DNA of 64,000 bases from Isoetes taiwanensis. Lineage: Eukaryota; Streptophyta; Lycopodiopsida; Isoetales; Isoetaceae. Below the pieces are notes generated by a model. That model worked only from the letters and a program-made list of their open reading frames with translations. It ran no database searches and was not told the origin of the DNA. Made by a program: the position numbers and the translations under genes. Below, one piece after another: positions 13,421 through 24,869 of the stretch (the stretch's first letter is position 1; the number at the start of each line of letters is the position of its first letter). The stretch spans positions 15,323,422-15,387,421 of the forward strand of contig JAJEKV010000033.1 of NCBI GenBank assembly GCA_021234155.1, read 5' to 3'.

Positions 13421-14068
13421 CTAGGGCGCACAAAGAGGATGAGGATGGGGATGAGGACGAGGATGGGGATGAGATTTGGGGTGAGGAGGAGGAGGAGGAT
13501 GGGATGAGATTTGGAATGTTTGGGGTGAGGATGAGGACGAGGGATGAGGTTTAGGATGAGCAGGGGGATGGGGATGAGATTTGGGATGTTTGGGGTAAGT
13601 ATAAGGATGAGGAAACGATTTGGGTTGTGAATGAGGATGAGGTATGGGGTGGTGAGGAGGGTGAGGTTGAGGATTGGCGATGGAGATGGCATTTCTATCA
13701 ATGGCAATCAATGAGTAGAAGTTATTAGAAGGTACTTCCCAAGTTACAAATGATTCTAGTGCTGAAGCTCCAAATGATTCTCCTGCCGGCCGATGCCCTG
13801 GGTCTTTGGAGCTAGAGCTAGAGTTGGAGATGTTGAGTTAACTATGGGCGCTTTGTGTTGTTGGTGGTGTTGAGCTATTATCCTTACCCCAATCGATTGT
13901 AATGATTGGAGGATGAGCAATTTCGCAAGAGGAACAAACTCCATATCTCTCACCACCTCATTGTGCATATATGGAAACCTTAATGTCAAGGAAACCGGAT
14001 GTGTTCTTTGCTTGAGAAATTATCGCCGTTGTCATCATCATCAAACATAAGGCTACAAGCATCTTCAT
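13421..14068 (-). pseudogene. Broken gene for a secreted His/Pro-rich protein
   Basis: From an ATG at 14068 one minus-strand frame of 216 codons runs to a TAG at 13421, interrupted by two in-frame stops (TGA near 13960, TAA near 13838). The first residues, MKMLVALCLMMMTTAIISQA, form a good signal peptide with a cleavage site after SQA. The middle has DWGKDNSSTPPTT and the C-terminal 90 residues are PHPHP-type repeats ending LCAP. This layout resembles secreted proline-rich cell-wall proteins, but I do not recognise the family. Frame continuity across 648 bp with only two stops suggests a recent pseudogene, or an intron spanning the stops. The opposite strand looks acidic only because it mirrors the repeats. 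Confidence 0.5.
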
Positions 14069-14883
14069 TATTGCTTTGCTAGGCTACTTCGCTACAAACA
14101 ACATTCTCTTCCAACTTTTATAGCCAGTTTTATGCCAATTATGGAAGATTTTTTTCTTTTTGGGCCATTCCATCTAAAGATGTTTCTTTGGCCCTATTAT
14201 AGCTTCCAAGCCATTGAAGGAAAGGAACTGTTCCCTTTGGGAGCGAAACCTTTGAGTGATTCTCGGCAACGAGCAGCCAACGAGGATGCGGACATCCAGC
14301 AGAGAGCTACGAGGGTTCAATCCGATGGCATCTCTTTCAGGCCCCTCGAGTCAAGAAAACATGGCGCTTCACTTCAAACCGATAAAAGCAGCTGAATTCT
14401 CGTTTCTTCAATCAGTGAAGCGGTATGGATAATTTTTCATTTAGCATAGGAATATTTAGGGTTCGTTTTGCAGCTTCTCCGTGTTGATATGTTTGGAGGG
14501 TTTGACATATGTATGTTAAATCTTCCAGATTCATACTTAGGAAGTTGAGAGGGGTTTTAAAATAGCTATATATCACCACGGCCCTTTAATTAGACTGCAA
14601 TCCCATGCTTAATTTGATGCGAAAAACCATGGCTTGCTTGGTGCAAAAAGTGAGCATTTTCTAACAAATGCAGCCTAAGAGGTCATTTCCAAGCCTCCAG
14701 GTTATTATCAAGCTGTGTAAGGTCAAAGCATGGCAAGATGACTTGAAGTTAAATACTTGTTCTGACACTTCCTCATTGTAAAATGAAGTCACAGCCCCAG
14801 GATACCTTTGTACACTAAACTTGGCTTACGTAATTTTATTTGTCACAAAGAAACAGACATATATTACTACCTGTAATAGTTCG
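14069..14883. other. Intergenic DNA
   Basis: No supportable gene. Sequence upstream of the His/Pro-rich frame has no clear TATA box at a suitable distance. Confidence 0.45.
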
Positions 14884-15650
14884 TCAATAGCAGTAGCACT
14901 TTTCACTCTTAAACACCAGGCCCAAAGCCTCAGCGGGTATCACAGCCTTCAAAGCCTCAGCGGATGAAGCCTTAGAGCTTGTCCATGCAGCCTTCAAAGC
15001 CTCAAATGTATCACAGTCTGTGGGAGAAGATAAAAGATTTGAGGACTGGATTTGGCGATTAAAATAACAGCATACAGAGAGAGCAAGACTAATGTACCTC
15101 AATAGACAAAAGATTATCCGCTTTCAGCAGCTGAAATCGACTAGGAAAATTTCGTGCAGCTTCTAGTGTCTTCCAATCATGTTCCGTTCTTTTCATTTTA
15201 TCCTCGCAGTCATGAACATGCTGATTATATTTCAAATCTACCTTATCCATTGTCTCATGGCGGGATGGGCAATGCTTTTCCTTCAAAGCAAGAAAAGGTC
15301 ATGGCCATCCTCACATACCAACAAAGCAGCTTCAACATCTCTTTTTGCCATATTTTATGGCCCTCAATGTTATGTCTGATCTCGCATTAATCGACTCCAT
15401 AGCCATTTGTCCATTTGTTTGTATCTGTTAAAAGCTCGTTGGCGCTCAACCTCGCACCTGCCAACGAATCTAGCTTGCACCTTCTGATGCTTTTTGAAGG
15501 GTCTGATGAAGAACACTATCTTCTATGCGCGTATTTCTGAGGTCACTATTGTTCTCAAATACCGCTGTGATCTTATGCAACATCAACTCCTTGGATGCGG
15601 CCTCTCTCCTCTCGTAGCTTCTCAATTATCGCCCCTTCCTTTTCTATTTC
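14884..15650 (-). pseudogene. Remnant of a coiled-coil protein gene
   Basis: Several minus-strand pieces in shifting frames look like one charged, helical protein. In order: EIEKEGAIIEKLREERGR (about 15645-15590), AASKELMLHKITAVFENNSD, ASEGA then LDSLAGARLSANELL, RDVEAALLVCEDGHDLFLL, and KDxxMDKVDLKYNQHVHDCED-like sequence near 15240. A well-formed intron follows (GAG/GTACATTAG to CTCCCACAG), then an alanine/lysine-rich stretch with repeated EALKA. The heptad-like pattern of L/I/A with E/K/R suggests a coiled coil. Frameshifts and stops in every piece mean it is not functional. Family unknown. Confidence 0.35.
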
Positions 15651-15725
15651 AACGCCTCATAGCTGGCCATGGCAGAACCATGGTTCAAAACCATGGCGAA
15701 CCATGGCGTAAACCATGGTTCAAAA
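15651..15725 (+). repeat. Short ACCATGG direct-repeat cluster
   Basis: The motif ACCATGG occurs four times within about 50 bp, separated by TTCAAA or CGAA/CGTAA, giving a locally self-complementary stretch. No function assigned. Confidence 0.7.
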
Positions 15726-18165
15726 CAAGAAGAGCGGCGCAGAACCTCCAAGGAGTAAAAATGGAGAAATAGCAGCAGAATGTGGCTTCATTTTGTTGCT
15801 ACATTTTCATCGAAAGCAGTCATAGTTTTTTTGGCAGGTTAATTCCCGTTTCCCCCCTTCCCACTATTTTTTCCTGTTTTCCCTGTTCACATCTTCTATG
15901 TGTCTATCAGAATCGATTATTATTTTGTTTCAAGACATTGGTAGGAGATGCATCTTCCAGTTTGCAGAAGCTGTAGGCAAGTCGGGGAATTTATACATAA
16001 GCAACAAGCTTTATTGCATGATATGCATTTTTTCGTCCCCGACTTCTACGCTTGATGCATGATGGTGAGATTCAATTATTTTCTTGAGATAATCCCAAGT
16101 GTTTTTTTCTTCGTCCCGACTTCTATGTCGAGTTGGTGATATATTTGATGAGAAATATGCACCTCAAACTAAGAATAATAAGGGCAGATTATATCTTACT
16201 TAGGTACTTTATGTTGCACCGTTTTCTACTATGGAATAATTCTTGCTAGAGCCAAGCTCTTTCAATACACATGATTCTTTCAATAATGCTTTTGTTGAAT
16301 GTGAAAATATTTCAAGGATGTTGCCATGTTTGTCTATCTATTTGGTTACATGTTGCTTTTGGGGCATTAAATTGTATAATGACATGCTAACTTATGCTGC
16401 AGAAAGCACTAATTATGCTGGTTCATGATGATTTTAATGGATCCGATCTTGGTTGTATTGGAAGGTAACAGCATTAACGAGCATTAATGACCTGAGCAAT
16501 TCTATCGATTTGTCTCAATTCTTCTCATTAGTATTTATAGGCTAATAGTTTCCTAGTTGTCCATCTGCAATTTATCTATTTTAGTTCTTCGCTTTGTTCT
16601 ACTTGAAAATATGTCTTGGCCAAGAGTTACGCATTACAATGTATCAATGCACTTGCATTTGATTCTTTGATTATTTTCAGTGCTTATATGGCTTTCACTT
16701 TTTATTGTAATGCATCACATCTTTTGCAACTGTGTTATTTTTGATGAGTTCTTATCTGTTGATTCCACTTAATCCATTCTTTCCGAATCGCCATTTTTAT
16801 TGATTCTTGACATCCCACGATCGTCCTCCGGGTGCCTTATGTATCCGAGTTTGAGACGTTTGAATCCATCCTGGAATGCATCTGCAAGAAATGCAGTTGC
16901 AATGTCTATTCAAAATGGTCTCATTGCGATGTGCTTATTTTGATTTGTTTGCATGAATGACACGATCATGTTCTACATGTGAGGTTGACCTCTATTATTT
17001 TAATCAGGTAGTAGATGCTGCTTTCCTCATTCTTCGTTTCATATTCATCCTTTTGATAGAAACCAAAACGGTACTTGATGAACTATCAAGAAAAGAGGTT
17101 CGGGTTCTTGCTTGCTCATGTTCCATCACAAAAGCTATGTTTGAGGTAAATAGTTTATTTTCTTTGTTGCTATTTCTTATCGTGCTCTGTTTCCAAATCT
17201 TCTGCAGTCTATGGAAGAGATGTTCTAAACTGTGATTTCACAACAATTTTCTTGACTACAATCCATCCTAGAATGGTAAGTTGACAAGCATGTTTGAAGC
17301 TACCAAGATGATATGCATTTCTTATATGCTGGCAGTAATTGAGCTTTTCAACTATAGACTGTTTACATACATCTACATCGATTATGAAGCTATGGCTATG
17401 CTCAAAATCCTGTGCTTCCAAATCCGATCCAGACACAGCAGCCAGCCAGCCACAAGCCGATCTCTCAAAGCTTTTACCCCAGGCAGATGCTTCACCTGCC
17501 TGCATCCCTCCGCTCAATTATTAATTATCAATATGGCATGACAACAATTCCAACAATAATTCTCAAGGACAGCCAATCATACAAAGCCCGCTTCTAATTT
17601 CTTAGAAGGGGTTTCGACCCATCTTGTTTTGTGGTATGAACAAGAGGCCATGGCTTTTGTGCCGCCCCAGCAGAGCATTAAAAAGCCTGAGTGTCGCCAT
17701 GGAAAGCTCCATGCAGAAGTAGCATTTTTCAAATGGACTGCATTTTTCAAATGGATCTAAATGTACGCCAGCTTTCCCGGATTTAAACAGAAACTATGTT
17801 CGTTGAACGGCCCAAATAAAATTTCAAATTCTTTTGTATGGATTTCAATAAAGCACTATCAAGTATTTCATACTTTGGTAAATGAAATGCTTCATATATT
17901 GCTCATCAAGTTGCTAAATGCATTTTCAAATCTTGCTTCTCTAGTAAGTAAAACAAAAGGAAAGAAAAGAAGCGTGTTAAAGAAATAACAGAGACGAATT
18001 TCACAAATTTACTAAAAAAGGAATATACTTAAAGAAGAGAATGAGTGAATAAAATAAAGAAATTGGCCGCCTTGTACTTTGTCTTTCAAACCACAAACTA
18101 AAAAAGAAAAAGAAAAAACCTAATTTCTAAGATTCCAAAAAAGTAATAAAGCAAAATTTTGAAAT
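15726..18165. other. Intergenic DNA
   Basis: AT-rich. One block (about 17000-17150) between a possible acceptor TTTTAATCAG and donor GAG/GTAAATAG could be an old exon, but I recognise no protein. Otherwise nothing supportable. Confidence 0.45.
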
Positions 18166-18260
18166 CCTTGTTTTGGTGTGTTATGGGAGCTGTATGCTTA
18201 ATGGTTCATATGTCATTCATGTTTTTAAAATAAGATCTCTCATAACACACCAAAACAAAG
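18166..18260. mobile_element. 95-bp foldback (MITE-like) element
   Basis: Terminal inverted repeats of 24 bp (CCTTGTTTTGGTGTGTTATG and on at 18166; complement at 18237-18260) with two mismatches enclose about 47 bp. Size and structure fit a tiny MITE or stem-loop; no target-site duplication is obvious. Confidence 0.6.
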
Positions 18261-18879
18261 ATTAGATGTGATACGCAAAACAAGAATAATAGCAAAAAAA
18301 GACAAGGGACAACCAGGGGAGCACGAAGCAGAAGAAATCAACTACACCATCCCTCTTGCTGCGCCAACGTACCAATCAGAGGGTGGGCTAGGGTCGAAAG
18401 GTGTAGCATGGGCGAGAAAGGAATGGCCAAGACAATTGAAATAGCCAGATGAAGCAACAGAAGGCCAACACCTCCAAACCTTGTTAGTACTTGCTTTGGA
18501 TCCACGTTGGCACGTGCATATTCAATGCACCAATTTAAAAGGAACGACAAAGATGACCTAGAAAACATATTCTTGGATCAATCCAACGGTAGCCAAGAAA
18601 ACGAAGAATTTGACACAGAGGGGTGGGTGATCTTGCTCCCATCAATACAACAAGTTTTGTCGAGGAATTAACCACATGTCTTGATCCAGTTGACTCTCCA
18701 GTGTCGATGGCAGTATCTAACAGACGTGGAAGAATAAACAACTTGTGAATAAAACAATAAATTTTGTCATTTCATTTGTATCTCTCTTCATTTGTTATTT
18801 TCACTCGCAAAATTACATAATACTTTGAGAACCATCTAAGGTTCAAGAGTTTCTTAAATTTAGGCGCAATCACCGACCT

Positions 18880-19055
18880 TAGTGCCTCGAGAACCTGCAA
18901 CCTTCAATGGGCTTATTAAACTCTGACGCCGTTTGTCTCTTCGCATGCTGCAAAATCTTGCTCTGAAGGGATCTTTACGTGCGAAGGGGTCAAACGACGG
19001 CGACTATTCAAGAGCCCATCAAAATGAAGCAGATTCACAAGATACATGATCCACT
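18880..19055 (+). repeat. Dispersed direct repeat, first copy
   Basis: About 175 bp (CTCGAGAAC..., TTTGTCTCTTC..., AAGGGATCTTTA..., CACAAGATACATGATCCACT) recurs at 19497-19677 with roughly 75-80 percent identity by eye. No coding capacity; probably fragments of an unrecognised transposon. Confidence 0.7.
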
Positions 19056-19496
19056 CTTACAACAAGATTTCCAAGAATTCACCGTGCATTCATCTCTTTG
19101 TGCAATAGAGCTTAGCAAGGAGCTAAGTTGTATTGATCCTAAGAGACGAATGCAAGAGGCATGTGGAAACCTCGCTGTGACCAGAGGGAGGTAACGCTGA
19201 AATGTAGCCATTTCGTTTCGACCATTGTGCTTTGTAGTAAGAACAATGATTCCAACTATAGTGCCCAAGGTAAGTCCTGATGCCATTGAGATATTACACG
19301 AACATGGAGAGTGCATATGGGAACTTCGATGGTCTTGCAACCACGCCTCTCTAAATAATGGAGCCTAGAAAGTGACTACACCACATTGATCCGTAGAGGC
19401 GTAGAAAGAAAGATTGGGAATTCCAGGTTGCTTTCAACTTGAGATACTTAAGATTGTCGATGGCTCGCTTCCTAGAATTCGGGAGCAATCGTTGAC

Positions 19497-19677
19497 CTTA
19501 GTGGCTCGAGAACATGCTTGCCTTCCATGGGCTTCTCAACTCGACACTATTTGTCTCTTCTCGTGTTGCCGAATCTTGTTTGTGAAGGGATCTTTATGGC
19601 GAAGGGGCCAAACCATGGCAGACCATTCAAAAGCCCGTGGAAGAGAAGCAGGTTCACAAGATACATGATCCACTCTT
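19497..19677 (+). repeat. Dispersed direct repeat, second copy
   Basis: Second copy of the block at 18880-19055; both end at CACAAGATACATGATCCACT. The flanks diverge, so this is a segmental duplication or a repeat-family member. Confidence 0.7.
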
Positions 19678-19892
19678 GCTTCCAACTGCATGCATATTCA
19701 AGTTCAATGACATCTGTCCCTCGGACATCATGACCTTCTTTGCAATGGGTACCATGGTTCCACCATAGATTCCAAAGGGAAAAAAGCCTGACCAGATGTC
19801 TAGATATCATTGACCTAGCACGAAGTTCTAAGGTTATCATGGACCACTGCAGATTCTTTTCTCTTCTCGCACGGAACCATTGTTTTCCAGAT

Positions 19893-19989
19893 ACAAGATT
19901 TTATGATATTTCACACAATTATGGCATTTCAGAGATTGTGTTAAATTTTTGAAATGCAATAAATTGTGTGAAGTATCATAAATCTTACA
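19893..19989. mobile_element. 97-bp stem-loop element
   Basis: Arms of about 41 bp (ACAAGATTTTATGATATTTC onwards, complement ending TAAATCTTACA) separated by a loop of about 14 nt, with a few mismatches. It could be a MITE or a transcribed hairpin; strand and function are unknown. Confidence 0.6.
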
Positions 19990-19997
19990 AGACTTTG

Positions 19998-20135
19998 TCG
20001 CGGCGGCGATCGCCGCCGCTAGTTGTTCTTTTTAGTGGATGCATATGTGTACAAACAACTAAAGAAACAACTAAGTTTTCATATTACCGCGAAAGCATCG
20101 CCGCCGCTAGTTGTTCTTTTTAGTGGGTGCATATC
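19998..20135 (+). repeat. GC palindrome with flanking direct repeat
   Basis: An 18-bp perfect palindrome CGGCGGCGATCGCCGCCG near 20000-20020 begins a 37-bp block (ATCGCCGCCGCTAGTTGTTC and on to the GTGCATAT-like end) repeated at 20097-20133. The GC island contrasts with its AT-rich surroundings. Confidence 0.75.
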
Positions 20136-20656
20136 TAGCATAATAACAGGGGGTTGGTTTTGTATTTTTGTACTATTTTTCCTATGGTTTTCATATGATT
20201 TCAAAAACGTATTGCATGGGAACTACTAATTAGTATATCTAGAGTGCATATACGCCTACATTAATTTTAGTGTTTTTTGTTCAATGGTTTAGACCCATGG
20301 GCCATGTTGTATTTTTTTTTCAATTAGCTTATTCAGACTCCTTCACATGCAACCCTCGAGCCATTTAGAAATAGGGTTTGCTAGATAGGGTTTGCTAGCG
20401 GAAGGCACAAATTCTGCGAAAGAAATGAATGTTCAACTTGCAGAAATGGGTGTTTCTTTTGTGTCAGAGCTATGATGCGTCAGGAAATCCGTGGCGGCCT
20501 GTTTTGGTATTCTGCAAATAATCGGTCTTTGTAGCTATCCGATTCCTGTTCTTAGTTCTGGTAGGCATTCACCTCCCTTTCTCTTTTTGCAGTGCTCCGG
20601 CCTCTTTTTAATTTGCCATCACTAATAACCCAGGTACATATAATACTTTAGAAAAG

Positions 20657-21413
20657 ATGTGTGAGCTTTTGGAGGAGTACTCCAAGGCTTTGATCTGTGT
20701 AGCGGATAATGTTGGGTCTACTCAAATGCAGCAAATCAGGAAGGGTTTAAGGCCAGAATCTGTCGTACTTATGGGGAAGAATACCATGATGAAAAGAACC
20801 ATTCGAGTTTACGCAGAGAAAACTGGAAATACGGCTGTTTTGAATCTGATATCTCTTCTCTTGGGCAACGTGGGACTTATTTTTACAAAAGGGGATCTAA
20901 AGGAAGTCAGAGAAGAAGTTGCCAAGTACAAGGTGGGTGCACCTGCTCGTGTTGGGCTTGTAGCCCCAATTGATGTGACCATACCTCCTGGAAACACAGG
21001 GCTTGATCCTTCTCAAACGTCCTTCTTCCATGTTCTTAACATTCTCACAAAGATTAATAAGAGAACTGCGGGGAAATTGTGTCCAATGTGGATCTGATTA
21101 AAAAGGAGATAAAGTTGGTTCATCCGAGGCAACTTTGCTTGCAAAAGCTTGGCATTCGGCCCATTTTCTTATGGTTCGCTTTTTGATCCTGCAGGTCCTT
21201 GACTTGACTGAGGATGATCTGATGGCTAAGTTCTCTTCTGGTGTTTCAATGGTGGTTGCATTGTCATTGGCAGTAGGATACACCACTTTGGCAGCAGCTG
21301 CTCATTTCTTCATCAATTCGTATAAAAATGTTCTTTCAGTTGCCCTTGCAACAGAATATTCATATCCACAGGCAGATCAGGTTAAAGAATTTTTGAAGGA
21401 TCCCTCCAAGTTT
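20657..21413 (+). pseudogene. Ribosomal protein P0 (uL10) fragment
   Basis: Translation gives a clear acidic ribosomal P0 sequence: [60 protein letters not shown] and [20 protein letters not shown], then [20 protein letters not shown] after frame changes. P0 anchors the ribosomal stalk. This copy lacks the first about 20 residues, has a frame break near 21078 and another at 21190 (one extra base in the FDP-E-VLDL region), lacks about ten residues in the FSYG...FDP loop, and stops at KDPSKF without the alanine-rich hinge and the acidic C-terminal tail. No convincing intron is seen, which suggests a retrocopy. It cannot make working P0. It runs almost directly into the DEG9 fragment. Confidence 0.9.
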
Positions 21414-21418
21414 CTTTG

Positions 21419-22105
21419 TTGCTCTGACTCCGATTCTTTGTAATTCTTTGGTGAGTTCTGTTGAGTTTGGAGTATTACCACGCTTGCGGGATGTTTATTC
21501 TCGTAGTTGGCTATCCAATTGGTGGCGACACAATATCAGTTACAAGTGGAGTTGTTTCTAGAATTGAAGTCACATCTTATGTGCATGGTTATTGTTAGGT
21601 GTGCAGGTAAGTTAGTGAATTGTAATGCTTATTCATTTGATTTCTTTGGAGTTATATACATACATTTTTAAATTTTGACGAGAGAGACACATTTTGCTCG
21701 ACAGATTGATTTGCTCGACAGATTGACGCAACCATAAACTTGGGCAATTCTGGTGGACTTGCATTTAATGACCGAGTGTTGGTATTGCATTTCAATCATT
21801 GAAGCATGAAGATGCAGAGAATATTGGATATGTCATACCTACACCCGTTATTAAACATTTTATTGAGGACTTCGAACGGACTGGAGATTATACAGGTTGT
21901 ATTAAGTGAAGACCACGTCATTTTTTGTTTTTTGTCCTGCATGTTCTGATGATATTCCCATTTCTTGCAGGATTTCCTATGTTTGAGTGTTGAATGGCAG
22001 AAGATGGAGAACCCTGATCTTCATAAAGCAGTTGGCATGGAAGCAAACCAAAAGGGAGTGCGTATATAAGGAGAGTCGAACCAACAGCACCAAAAACAAC
22101 CATTA
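21419..22105 (+). pseudogene. DEG9-like serine protease fragment
   Basis: Three exon-like blocks match plant DEG9, a nuclear/nucleolar DegP-type protease. Block 1 (from about 21457): [10 protein letters not shown] then [20 protein letters not shown]. Block 2 (21723-21893): [17 protein letters not shown], with the catalytic-serine motif GNSGG, then [20 protein letters not shown]. Block 3 (from 21971): [20 protein letters not shown] and RRVEPTAP. GT..AG borders separate the blocks (GCAG/GTAAGT to GCTCGACAG; ATACAG/GTTG to TTGCAG), so this is a genomic, intron-bearing copy. Frameshifts occur in each block, and the catalytic His and Asp and the C-terminal PDZ region are absent. Its 5' edge abuts the P0 fragment within 5-43 bp. 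Confidence 0.85.
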
Positions 22106-22547
22106 GGGATTGCCCAACTTTGTTCTATTTCTACTGTGACATTACCATAATCTGGTTTTTCCAAAGAAGAATTTGCAATCTTGGCAGTTCGGGGATCATT
22201 ATAAATCATATCTTGTTTTTGATCCTATGAATATTCTTATTTGTGGATGCCACTGCAGGTTATGATTGCCATTTCTTTTGTATTCATGCTCCCTCTTTGT
22301 AGAATTAAATTTGTTTTGCATATGCCATATGCTTATGAATGCTTGCCATGCCAAAACAGGCTTGCATTGATACCAGCACATGTTACCATATGCACTAGCA
22401 TATGCATGACAATGTGCAGTTTACAATAGAAGGGGGTATTTATTTTGATAGTTAATTTTCTTGAACTAGTGGTACTGGCTTTATTTACCTATGTTTATAA
22501 GTCGGTTAGGGCCCGAAGGGCCCAAAAGTTTTTTAATATAACAATCA
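22106..22547. other. Unassigned sequence after the DEG9 fragment
   Basis: No gene I can support. A minus-strand stretch (22209-22120: DPRTAKIANSSLEKPDYGNV) looks coding-like and might be another captured fragment. Near 22509 is GGGCCC-GAA-GGGCCC. Confidence 0.4.
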
Positions 22548-22987
22548 ACACACAACTACCATTAACATTATTAACATAAACCATTGCATTTAACACATTT
22601 AAATTAAAATCCCCCTTAAACACCCTTTGGTTTGGGTGCATATTCACACGAGGGGTTACGTAGGGCAGCGAGAGCCCCAAAAATATATTTACAATACATG
22701 TATAAAATTAACACCATTAAGTACATTCTTTCAAACCTTATAGTATTTTGCAAACCTTAATATACTATATACAAAAACTTGTATATGCATACCCCACAAA
22801 CGAGGATCGCTATGTACGGTCCAGATCTTGGAATAAAGGGCAAATATGCCCATCCAACAGCTCTCGTTGCCCGGAGTAACCCCCCGTGTGAATATGCAGC
22901 CAAACCAAAGGGGGTTTAAGGGGGATTTTAATTTAAATGTGTTAAATGCAATGGTTTATGTTAATAATGTTAATGGTAGTTGTGTGT
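22548..22987. mobile_element. 440-bp foldback element with 127-bp arms
   Basis: Left arm 22548-22674 is the reverse complement of right arm 22861-22987 with only a handful of mismatches; the spacer is 186 bp. Arms contain CATTTAACACATTTAAATTA and CCCCCTTAAAC. Size, arm length and lack of coding fit a foldback/MITE transposon. I see no clear target-site duplication. Confidence 0.85.
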
Positions 22988-24541
22988 TCTCATATTACCG
23001 CAAAAGCTGACATGAAGCACCTGCAGGCCAATATTACTACCAATTTATTAACTCTAGAGGAGTCGACCTCTGTGAGCAATCTCCCTTATTTGCTAAACCC
23101 TACCAACGTTTATGGAACAAATAGCAAAAAATTTAGTCAATCTCGCAACTGCTTTTATCACCGAAAGGATTGCTCATCACTGTTACATCTAGAAAGATCC
23201 GCTCGATTCGTTGGATTAGATAACAAAATTCAAATCAATCCCAATTTCCTAAAATGTTGGATGTCGATATGGCATGTGCCATGTGCGCAAACTTGATGGG
23301 ATTCCACCTCCCACGTAGTTTCATCTCTTAATGAAGATCACGTATCACTCTACACTTTGTACCCACCACTAAGGACTATGCAACCAACAAGGATGAAGAT
23401 CTTGTGTCTCAATAGGTTCATAATATATACCATATATTTTCAACCGTATATTATATTTTCTAGCATAGGTGGAAGTTAACTCCAACTATTCATGATGCCA
23501 AATGCATTATTTTGCAATTTTTTTTTTTTGTTATTGCAAGCATGACTTGTTATAGAGCATAGCCCCCGAGTTCTGTTCGGTCTCACAGCTTTTGTTCATG
23601 GCCCGTTTGGATCACCATGGACGTAAAAAACCTTTTTCTTTATCTTTATCCTAAACAATTTCATCCATAATGATATAAAGGTTTGACATTCCTCATATGT
23701 GTTGAATCCTCCATGTACCCTATCAAAAAGGAGTTCACAATCAGTATCCTGGATTGAAAATGACAGAAATAAACCAACAAAGTAACCACCTGTGTTCTAT
23801 CGTCGTAGCCTTGAAGAGGCAAGTTTTTTTTAATTGCATCCCTAATCTATTGTATACTACCACGACAAACCCTATTTCTGTGTTTCCAGATTGACCCAGG
23901 GTTATTGAGGCATCCATAAAAGTGACATTATATCTCAAAGGAGCCGAAAGGATTGTTATGGAGAGGTACATTTAGCCACTCCCAAAGTGATCAAATGTTG
24001 CAAAAATAGATATAATATATTATGTGATGTATAGCAGAGCAATTTGGATTTCCCGACACTAGCAAACAGGTTTAAAGTTTCCTGATATTAAATACTCCAC
24101 TTAGTAGCAGCCTTAGCATAGATATTCCTATTGTTTGGAGTAGAATAAATACTTCAAAATTGGAGCTGCTTGTTTGATATTATTAACTTCCAATGTCTAG
24201 AAAAAAGTCAAGAATGATATTATTAGGTTATGCAGTGATTTTGCTGCCATCACCAATGGGATTTGAAGCCAAAGGAGGTTTCTCAGTACCAGGCACTCAT
24301 TCTGATTATCATAGACTAGGGGACACCAAAAGATAGCGTGTTGAGTTTGATATGTCAACTGGTGCATGATCAAAAACAGATACAAGAATTCTTCTAAGAG
24401 GACAACATTTAGGCAGCAGGATAGAGTTCGGTAAAGTTAATGTTCAATGGTTGGATGTCCACCCGAATGGCTTTTAGAAAGCCAATATTTAGTAAAGAAG
24501 CTACATGGTGATATTATCCAAGAAGGAACCTCCAAACGTAC
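22988..24541. other. Intergenic DNA
   Basis: AT-rich DNA without a supportable gene. Sequence left of 24541 may be the degraded 3' part of the reverse-transcriptase remnant next door. Confidence 0.4.
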
Positions 24542-24868
24542 TTAACTGCTAAAGCTTGAGCAAACTGCCCTCAGATCTGTTGGTAAATAGATTTCAAAGC
24601 AACTATAGAGTTGAATATGGGCATTAGCCAACAGGAAGTTAGCTAAAACCATTCTTCCAGCAACAGAGAGATAGCGACCATAGAAAGCAAGCTTCCTTTT
24701 TATTTTGCGAAGTCGACAGACCTTTGAGATTAGGATTTTGATGGCAGGCCTAAAAGTCATGGCAAACCATGTGATACCATCAAAATGGCCACAAATCATC
24801 ATGATCAAACCTTCAGATTGGCAATTTTGTATTTGACACTCATCCTCTTTACATAAAGCTGACATCAT
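24542..24868 (-). pseudogene. Possible LINE reverse-transcriptase remnant
   Basis: A minus-strand frame of 108 codons contains KLAFYGRYLSVAGRMVLANF, which resembles the segment after the RT palm in plant LINE-type retrotransposons (W.gr.LS.AGR..L...vL). Neighbouring sequence on the same strand has no further recognisable RT or endonuclease motifs. Likely an old truncated LINE copy; the family call is weak. Confidence 0.35.
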
Positions 24869-24869
24869 A

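Noticed and set aside
13357-13554. Acidic Asp/Glu/Gly-rich frame on the plus strand
   Set aside because: It is the mirror of the His/Pro-rich repeats on the minus strand, which has a signal peptide and a longer collinear frame.
16990-17160. Possible exon (TVLDELSRKEVRVLACSCSI) between AG and GT sites
   Set aside because: Single short stretch, no recognised family, no neighbouring exons.
23020-23070. Cluster of restriction-site-like words (CCTGCAGG, TCTAGAGG, GTCGAC) suggesting a vector polylinker
   Set aside because: Sites are spaced by ordinary AT-rich sequence and not in any known polylinker order that I recognise; chance is adequate.
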